From Halichoerus grypus (taxonomy: Eukaryota > Chordata > Mammalia > Carnivora > Phocidae): 64,000 nt of DNA. Position numbers and translations under genes: made by a program. The stretch spans positions 5,156,001 through 5,220,000 of the forward strand of contig NC_135726.1 in the NCBI RefSeq assembly GCF_964656455.1, given 5' to 3'. Shown piece by piece: positions 57,345 through 64,000 of the stretch. The notes under the pieces were generated by a model. It made no database searches and was not told the DNA's origin. It worked only from the letters and a program-made list of their open reading frames with translations. Each line of letters starts with the position of its first letter. Positions within the stretch are counted from its first letter, which is position 1.

Positions 57345-58849
57345 TCCATTAAAGAAAGTCCAGAATTATCACCCGGCTTTCACTGGCCCCTAGGCTAATC
57401 AAGCTAACCGCAGTTCTGGCTCCATTTTTCCCATGACCCAATCAATGGTAAAAGCCACCATGAGTTTAAACTCACGGTCTCCATCTTGCATGGCAATTTT
57501 CACTTAGATGCTCTATTTTATACTGACGTCCTCACATGGGGTAGGGAAGATACGGAAGGAAGTTGTGAGATCCCAGTAAGGTGCCTGCCCACTAAGTTCC
57601 AGGTCTTTCTCTGTAAATAAGAATAGCTTTATCTACTTTTGGGGGGATAATGCAAGGCTGAAATGAGGGGATGTGTCTGAAATCTGTAGCTTCATGTCCT
57701 GCATATGATAGTGATGGCAAAACTGGGCACCAGACCACAGGAGAGCAAGGCAGGCAAGACCTAGAGAGTGAAAACACAGCTAGCCACAGTTCCAGTAAGA
57801 GTCACATGTAGGAAATGTGTCATTTTTCATTTGGGCTTATTATGTCCATCTTCAGGCTCCTGGGTGCTCAATTTCCTACCAAGGACCTGGACAAGGGATT
57901 GGTCTTCATGAGAACAGGGAAAACTCCAAAACAAATCAAACTCCCAACACTCTCAGGTTAATATTTATGTGACATTTTAGTTCCTTCAGCAAGGTTTTTA
58001 TTCTTTGAATTTTGAGGGGCTTTGTGAAGGAGGCTAGCTGAATCTGGATGGATGAAGGTGGAAGGAGGGACTCACGATGGGGTCCCTATGCCCAAATGAC
58101 TCACAAGTGCCCTTTCATCCCCTGGGCGCTGGTCTTGATGTTTCCAAGGTCAAAACTCTACCTGACATTCTACAACCTTCTCTGATGTTCATGGTCTTGC
58201 TCTCCTTCTTGAATCCAACCTGGGGCTCTAACCACTCTTCTGGGAGGGGGCAGCATGCCTGCTCAGGTATCTCATGATCCAGGAGTTCACTGGCTAAGAA
58301 CTACCTTTCCGAAGTACCTACCATACCCTGCATGCCAGGCTCACAGAACCACCTGCCTGGGACAGATTCTTCAGTGCTGCATCATCCGGAGGTGGACAAG
58401 ACCATCAGCATCTTAAAGTCTCTGAGAACTTGAGCAGTAAAGAAACCAGTTTGATTGATTCCTTCTTTTATTTAGCCAAGAAATCCTTTCAGTGATGCCC
58501 CCCAACTAATTCTCAAGCTCATAGTAAAATCATAGAAAATGCTGGTTACTCCTGCATTTTAACTTTGTAAAAGTTGGGTGAATCTCTTAAACTTTGGGTA
58601 TTATATGGGGGCCAGTCACAGTTAATCCAGATCTATTCTCAATTCCCTCCTCCCCAGCCCATCATGCACACGCACACGTCCATGTGAACACACATGTATA
58701 TATGTGCACACACACATATGTAAATACCGGGTCACACATGGTTTCTCTTGCAGCTAGGGGTAATCATACAATACAGTTCTGCTCTGGGGGTTGTTAATAA
58801 AAGACTGCTGAAGGCCTGTGGTAAAGACCTTGCATCCTTCATGAAAAGC
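57345..58849. other. Unique sequence with MIR fragment
   Basis: 57600-57720 ('tgtaaataagaatagcttta', 'gcaaggctgaaatgagggga') is a sense MIR 3' part. The rest is unassigned apart from the CA-rich tract. Confidence 0.5.
58664..58726. repeat. Degenerate (CA)n/(TA)n tract
   Basis: Alternating purine-pyrimidine CACG, CACA and TATA dinucleotides over about 60 bases. Confidence 0.75.
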
Positions 58850-59105
58850 ACAGACATATCTCCTGCTCCCTCTCTCTTCTTCCTTTAGATATAGCGGTGA
58901 GTTTAGAGCTGTGACAAGTCCTACAGCCACAAGAGAAAGGCCAAAGACTCACAGAGATGCCGACTGTCAGATCAGTGAAGTGAAGGAAGCAGCCCACCCA
59001 CCTCTCAGCTTCTGGAAATATGGCAAAAATCAACCTGAGATGTTTAAGCCACATTAATTGCTATTTTGTTTCCTGCAGCAGAAAGCATTCCTCAATGATA
59101 CATTA
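58850..59105 (+). mobile_element. MLT1-like LTR remnant (low certainty)
   Basis: 'ggcaaaaatcaacctgagat' then 'gtttaagccacattaattgc' and 'ttttgtttcctgcagcagaa' are a typical MaLR-type 3' end. Confidence 0.45.
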
Positions 59106-59529
59106 AGAGATGAATTTAATCTCGAGACCCCTGTTACAGTTTTTCCAATTCAGAAATTTTTCTTCCAGGTGGTGTTTGCCCTTCTGTAATATAACTTGAC
59201 CTTACCCTTTAAGGTGTAATTAGGACCAGGCACATCTGGACTGTCTCATGCTGTAAGGAATCATCCCCATGGACAGGCATGACCTAGAGGAGCTTCCCAG
59301 ACTGCAAACTCTCAGCTGAAGCCACACGGCTGTTTTTACTGCTTGCCCGTTGTATCTCCCACAAGCAATAAAATAAACATTTCCTATTTAGATGCAAAGC
59401 CTTGGCTGGGAAACAGCACTGAATGCTTACATCAGAGACCACTGAATAAGGGTAAAGAAGTCTTTCTGTGGAGGATAAGCAGGAATACTAAGAAGTAATT
59501 AACCCATACCAAGACAGAGGAAATGCAGT
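59106..59529. other. Unique sequence
   Basis: Nothing recognised. Confidence 0.5.
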
Positions 59530-59695
59530 CTCCTTGGAGGAAGATGGCATTTGAGGTCAGACAGACCCAGACTCAAAGTATCTCCTCTGAGAATCTGTGT
59601 CAACCTCTCTGAGCCCATGCTTCCTCATCCGAAATATGGATATGATGATCGTCAGTATCACCGGGAGGATGAAAGAGGAAGGCAGATCTGGAAGC
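59530..59695 (+). mobile_element. MIR SINE, sense
   Basis: 'gaggtcagacagacccagac', 'tgtgtcaacctctctgagcc', 'cctcatccgaaatatggata' and 'accgggaggatgaaagagga' follow MIR. Confidence 0.75.
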
Positions 59696-60113
59696 ATCCA
59701 TTCTGATGTCCATCACCTATGAGGCAAGCTGTGATGGCTTGTTCAAGGAGCAGAGATGTCTGTTTGATGTGGCACCTCACGGCCAAGGGCAAGGGTAAAG
59801 GAGAGAGGACGAATGAATGTCTTTCACTCACAAACCTTGGTGAAATAAGTCAGACCATAGGATGGTTGTTTTCAACAGCTGTCTTTCACTGAAGCTCATA
59901 CACCCAATAATGACACCTGCCATAATAGAAGTAGACTCGGACTGACAAAAGTAAAGGTCTCAGATTACTTTACGAACATACGGGTACTGGTGGAAATCTA
60001 TGAACGAGTATCTAACTTGAACCAACCGTGGACAGGAGAAACTTGACATATTAGTGCAAATTGGATTTTTTCCCCAAAAAACCATTTTGGGATATATGGT
60101 GAACAAACTCCTT
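59696..60113. other. Unique sequence
   Basis: Nothing recognised. Confidence 0.5.
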
Positions 60114-60129
60114 AGAAAACACTTCTGAG

Positions 60130-60331
60130 GGGCGCCTGGGTGGCTCAGTTGGTTAAGCGACTGCCTTCGGCTCAGGACATGATCCTGGAGTCCCGGGATC
60201 GAGTCCCACATCAGGCTCCCTGCTCAGCAGGGAGTCTGCTTCTCCCTCTGACCCTCCTCCCTCTCATGCTCTCTCTCTCATTGTCTGTCTCGCAAATAAA
60301 TAAAATCTTAAAAAAAAAAAAAAAAAAAAAA
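60130..60331 (+). mobile_element. CAN SINE, sense, long poly-A
   Basis: GGGCGCCTGGGTGGCTCAGT head, CTGCCTTCGGCTCAGG, GGGATCGAGTCCC, CT-rich part, AAATAAATAAAATCTT and an A run of more than 20. The duplication AGAAAACACTTCTGAG is exact at 60114-60129 and 60332-60347. Confidence 0.96.
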
Positions 60332-60397
60332 AGAAAACACTTCTGAGTAGTTCTTTCACTTAATCAGTTGGAATCTTTATTGCTGGGGATCCCTGAG

Positions 60398-60435
60398 GGT
60401 GACAAACATAAAAGCAGGTGACAAACATAAAAGCA
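60398..60435. repeat. 19-bp tandem duplication
   Basis: GGTGACAAACATAAAAGCA is repeated exactly (60398-60416, 60417-60435), followed by a partial GATGACAAGGA. Confidence 0.95.
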
Positions 60436-60479
60436 GATGACAAGGAGATGCGCTATAAACCCACGCAAAACAGGGAGGG

Positions 60480-60575
60480 ACCATTTCTTGAGGGGTTGCC
60501 ATATGTCGGGCCTTGCTGCCAAGAACTTACATATATTATCTAATTTAATTCTTATTAAAAAACTTCAGGATGAGT
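60480..60575 (-). mobile_element. MIR SINE fragment, antisense
   Basis: 'ttgccatatgtcgggccttg' and 'cttacatatattatctaatt' are antisense MIR core blocks. Confidence 0.7.
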
Positions 60576-60756
60576 AGAGCTCAGGTATGCTTTATGGAAG
60601 GGACACATTCTCGGATACCGCAAACAATCGAAAACGTGCAAAATTCAAGAGTAATCTTGATACAGAATGGTATATATTCATCTTTGCAAGCTAAAGCAGC
60701 ACCAGCTGTGGCAAAAGCAGATTTATTTAAAAACTGAACTCTGTATTTGGCGATAA

Positions 60757-61025
60757 AAAGGAATGAAGTACTGATACGTGCTCCATACAACACAGATGCA
60801 CCTTGTCAACACGATGCTGTGCGAAAGAAACCAGTCACAACGTACCACGGATTGTGTGAACCCACTTCCAGGAAATGTCCAGAACAGGCAAATCTACAGA
60901 GGCAAAAGAAGTAGATCTGTGGTCTCCTAGGGCTGGGGAGTTGGGGGAGTTGGGGGAGGAAATGGGAGATGACTTCTAATAAATACAGGGCTTCCCCTGG
61001 GGATGATGGAAATGGTCCTAAATTT
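60757..61025 (+). mobile_element. Old L1 3' end
   Basis: 'aggaatgaagtactgatacg', 'ggaaatgtccagaacaggca', 'gtggtctcctagggctgggg' and 'gggcttcccctggggatgat' match the same terminus as 54946-55430. It holds G runs at 60930-60956. Confidence 0.88.
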
Positions 61026-61269
61026 CATTACACAAATGAGATTTTAAAAATATTTCCACACTGCATCATTTCAAATTTGCCTAATTCAAACTCATGCAAA
61101 AGGCTGCCATTGTGGATGCTCACCAATGCAAAATAGGGAACTAGACACTCAAATTCACACAGCTGATAAGACAAAGAGCCAGGATTGGAATTCGGCTTTG
61201 CTGGCTGGCAGAGTTCTTCCTTCCCCTGTAAGGTCCATCATGCCCTGCCATTGGGGAAAAAAGTGGTTG

Positions 61270-61530
61270 ATAGTGACTAATATTTATGGCACATGTAGTA
61301 TTTATTTTGTTAGGATGGTGCTCAAGGCTTGATATCTATTTTCTCATTGAAAAGCTACTCTTTGGGGGCACTACCATTATCCCCATTTTGCAGAGGAGTT
61401 ACCCAAAGCTCAGAGAAGTAAAACAACATGTTCAAGGGCTCTCAGTTAGCAGTGGAAATGTAACAGAAAACCAGATCTTTTGGACATAGGAGTGAGTGGT
61501 CCCAGCCCGTGTGCTGCACTCTTGTTAGAA
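61270..61530 (-). mobile_element. MIR SINE, antisense, near full length
   Basis: 'atgatatttatggcaca'-like 'gactaatatttatggcacat', 'accattatccccattttgca', 'ccaaagctcagagaagtaaa' and 'gggctctcagttagcagtgg' are antisense MIR. Confidence 0.85.
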
Positions 61531-62029
61531 CATATTGATCTCCCGGATGAACTGACAGGCACATCCTCATGATGCATTTCCAGTTGACTCACTGGCAAGC
61601 AAAAATATTAATATTCTCTGAAAACCTCCTAGAGCCCTCTTTACATTCCTTGTATCCTTCCCCTCCTTCCCTAGTCCTTGGGATGTGGACGTGAGGCCAG
61701 CACATTGATGTAAATGGCAGTCACCCGATGGCGTGCATTGTTGGAGTATTTTCAGACAATCAGGGCTGACTATGGTCTGAAATTACTGTGATAAGAGAAA
61801 ACCAAAACCACTATGCTGAGGAAGTTTCCATGATGGGGCACTGAGTAGGTTTTTAATCTAATAAGGGATACCTAATGACAAAGGCCTCAGAATGCTTTCT
61901 AGAAAGACCTCTAAGATAATAGAGGAGACAAAGACTATTTTTGTTCCAGTAAAGACTCAATTTTCTAATAACCATACAAAACCTGGTGGCATGAAATACA
62001 CAGAGAGGAGTAAGTGGGTTCGAATGTCT
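61531..62029. other. Unique sequence
   Basis: Nothing recognised. Confidence 0.5.
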
Positions 62030-62130
62030 TGGGCAGCATAGCATAGCAGTTAAAAAGCATGACTTGGAGTCAAATTGTCTGGGGGCTGTAATTCTTACTG
62101 GTTGAGTGGCACTGGATATGTCAGCGGTTA
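62030..62130 (+). mobile_element. MIR SINE 5' part, sense
   Basis: 'agcatagcatagcagttaaa' and 'aagcatgacttggagtcaaa' are the tRNA-derived head of MIR. Confidence 0.8.
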
Positions 62131-62579
62131 TTAGATTTGGTGACGAATACAGAGAAGCCCACGTATAACAGTGAGCTAAATGGGACAGAAGTTCATTAAA
62201 GTCTCATGTGAAATAATTCTGGAGAGGGCTAGTATAACATTCCACGGACAACAGAATCCAGTCTCTGTCTTTCATCATGGTTTCCATCCTCAAAGCCACC
62301 TTACAAAGCACAGGGGCTGCCTGAGGTCTAGCCCCCACCGCTTCATTCCAGCCAAGACAAAAGGGCACTCTTCCCAGCCCCCGTGGCTCCCACCTCCTTC
62401 CGAGAGGTCACAAAACACTGTGCTTAGAGCTCACGGGCTGGTACTTCATCACACGGCCACACCTAGCTGCGAGGGAGCCTGGCCAGCGTAGTTTTCCTAT
62501 CGACACACTGCTGTTGTCATATATTGGGGGCTCTTACTCATGAAGAGCAGGATGGATACTGAGGGAGAGGTCTCTGTTG
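62131..62579. other. Unique sequence
   Basis: A 103-codon + frame (62180-62491) has no recognised domain. No repeat named. Confidence 0.5.
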
Positions 62580-62730
62580 TCCTAGAAAAATTGTCTCCTA
62601 ACCTCTCTAGGCTTTGGCATCCTCATTGGCAACATGAGATGATCACGTATCTGCTTTGTAAGATCATACAAAGCAAGTCAGTGGGAAAATGCACAGGGAG
62701 CCCTTGGCATAGCGCCAGGCCCAGGGTTCC
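62580..62730 (+). mobile_element. MIR SINE, sense
   Basis: 'ctaacctctctaggctttgg', 'catcctcattggcaacatga' and 'cccttggcatagcgccaggc' follow MIR. Confidence 0.7.
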
Positions 62731-62917
62731 CCACCCCCCCAAGCCATGCTCACTGTTAACTGCAGCTACATGCTACGGGACCTTCCTGAGAGGAGCACGC
62801 TCTGGCCATCGCCCATCCTGGGGCTCACCACGAAGAGGCACTAACCAATGCCTACAATCCTCCAGACCCCAGGTGTGAACTTTGTAACCAAACTCATCAT
62901 TTTCTCCTTCTAGGGCA

Positions 62918-63115
62918 GGTTTTCTTAATCCTGGCACTATTGCCATCTTGAGCCAAATCATCCTTCATTGTGGGGGCTGTCCTGTGTGTTATGTTTTGCA
63001 GCATCTCTGGCCTCTACCCACTAGATGCCAGGTGCACCCTCCCCTCCCCCAGTGTGGCGACCAAAAGTGTCCGGGGGGTGGGGGAGGGCCAACCATCCGC
63101 AGGTGAACCACTCTG
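62918..63115 (-). mobile_element. MER5A hAT element, antisense
   Basis: 'ggttttcttaatcctggcac', 'tattgccatcttgagccaaa', 'tggcctctacccactagatg' and 'ccaaaagtgtccgggggg' to 'ggtgaaccactctg' cover a full non-autonomous MER5A of about 190 bases. Confidence 0.9.
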
Positions 63116-64000
63116 TGGTGTCTGAATCCACATGACGTGTTTCTTTGACAGAAATGGCAGAGGTCTCTTGGGTTGTCTGTTTTAAGTGCATGGGTCAACA
63201 TTTCAAGTTAAAACTTTTAAACACACTTTCCTAAACCAGTGGAAATCTAAGCAGCCGTTCTTGGGTGATGTGTCACACAGAAAGGACCTGGCTAACTTAA
63301 TTTCCTATATGTAAGTTACCGTTCAAGCTCTTGCCTCTAACCCTGGCTTAGGACTTTGGTGCAAGCCAGCGAGCACAGAACCTCCTCAGCAAAGAGGGAG
63401 GGGATCAGGTTGCAAGAGCAAGAAGCGAAGCAGAGGGATGGATGGCCAGCAGCTCAGTGAGTCTGGTTTTGATGGCCCAGGGAACAGGCCCTCCGTTATT
63501 CTGAAATGAGGCCTTCTTAAAGACGAAGAGGCCGACTACAGAAACCCGAGCCCCACCCTGTCCTCCCCACCAGGAGGGTCTCCGGGTTAGCAGCCCCTTC
63601 TAACCACAAACATAGCAGATAAAAACTTTGGCACCCTGAACACACTTAGAAAACGAGAGCGAGAAGAAAACAGTGAAAATCCCCCAAACCAAACTTTTGA
63701 AAAATCTTTGAAATGAGCCAGTCTTCTGAATAATAAAATAGCTTTGGGTACTATGCTTGGCCTGACAAAAAATGCAGCCATAATTACAGCAAGAAAGCTG
63801 TAAGTCTATTAAAATTTTTTCTTTGATATTGGAAAACTCAATTCATGACCTATATTTTATAAAACATATACTTGAAAGGGATTTTATATGCCCTCTTCCC
63901 AGTGAGCTTAGAATATTGAATCTCTTCCATTTACTTATGAAGGGAGGTCGTTCTGTACATAAATCACTCAGGACTTCTTTTAGTATATCGTACATATATT
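63116..64000. other. Unique sequence to window end
   Basis: No named repeat or gene recognised. Confidence 0.5.

Noticed and set aside
1..64000. CRISPR array, bacterial operon, prophage or integron
   Set aside because: No spaced direct repeats of CRISPR type, no dense coding and no phage or recombinase genes. The sequence is clearly mammalian.

Overview
This window reads as nuclear DNA of a carnivoran mammal, probably an arctoid caniform (bear, seal or weasel lineage). The evidence is six tRNA-Lys-derived CAN SINEs with the GGGGCGCCTGGGTGGCTCAG head. In the younger ones the body and tail (CTGCCTTCGGCTCAGG..., CTGCTTCTCCCTCTCC..., AAATAAATAAAATCTT plus poly-A) look neither canid nor felid to me. 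The clade call is from memory of the SINE subfamilies and was not checked by a search. There are no bacterial-type operons, no rRNA or tRNA genes and no CRISPR arrays. I found no reading frame or splice-bounded exon that I can support as a host protein-coding gene. The longest open frame (12214-12786, 190 codons) lies in the 5' UTR of a LINE-1. The window is best described as intergenic or deep-intronic, gene-poor DNA.

Layout. 1-11.9 kb: an old antisense L2 with a polypurine tract, MIR and L2 pieces, an ATCC microsatellite, two young SINEs (8.47 and 11.14 kb) and two L1 3' tails. 11.9-18.7 kb: one nearly full-length but dead L1 (5' UTR, ORF1, ORF2 with EN and RT motifs, 3' UTR, poly-A), itself hit by a very short L1 tail (16.76 kb) and an older CAN SINE (17.23 kb). 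18.7-29 kb: old L2/MIR fragments among unique sequence that carries the best candidate regulatory motifs (a CRE followed by a TATA-like box at 24.2 kb, an RFX X-box at 25.87 kb, a CTCF-like site at 26.87 kb) and an unexplained pair of related ~128-bp segments (26.99 and 27.90 kb). 29-40 kb: a MER20 split by an MLT1-like LTR, a long L2, a MaLR solo LTR with an exact 5-bp target-site duplication at 36.5 kb, a larger LTR-like block at 38-39 kb and MER20 fragments. 40-55 kb: several decayed MLT1-like LTRs, L2 and L1 fragments, including an L2 interrupted by an LTR-like block. 55.5-56.3 kb: an unannotated stretch with strikingly retained CpG. 56.3-64 kb: an LTR-like block abutting an MLT2-like LTR, then a SINE, MIRs, an L1 3' end and MER5A.

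Nothing here works together as a gene pathway. What can be read is a record of insertions: L2 and MIR first, then MER20/MER5A and MaLR/MLT LTRs, then the L1, then the CAN SINEs and short L1 tails, some still with clear target-site duplications. Repeat family names come from recognising consensus blocks by eye, so subfamilies and exact edges are approximate.
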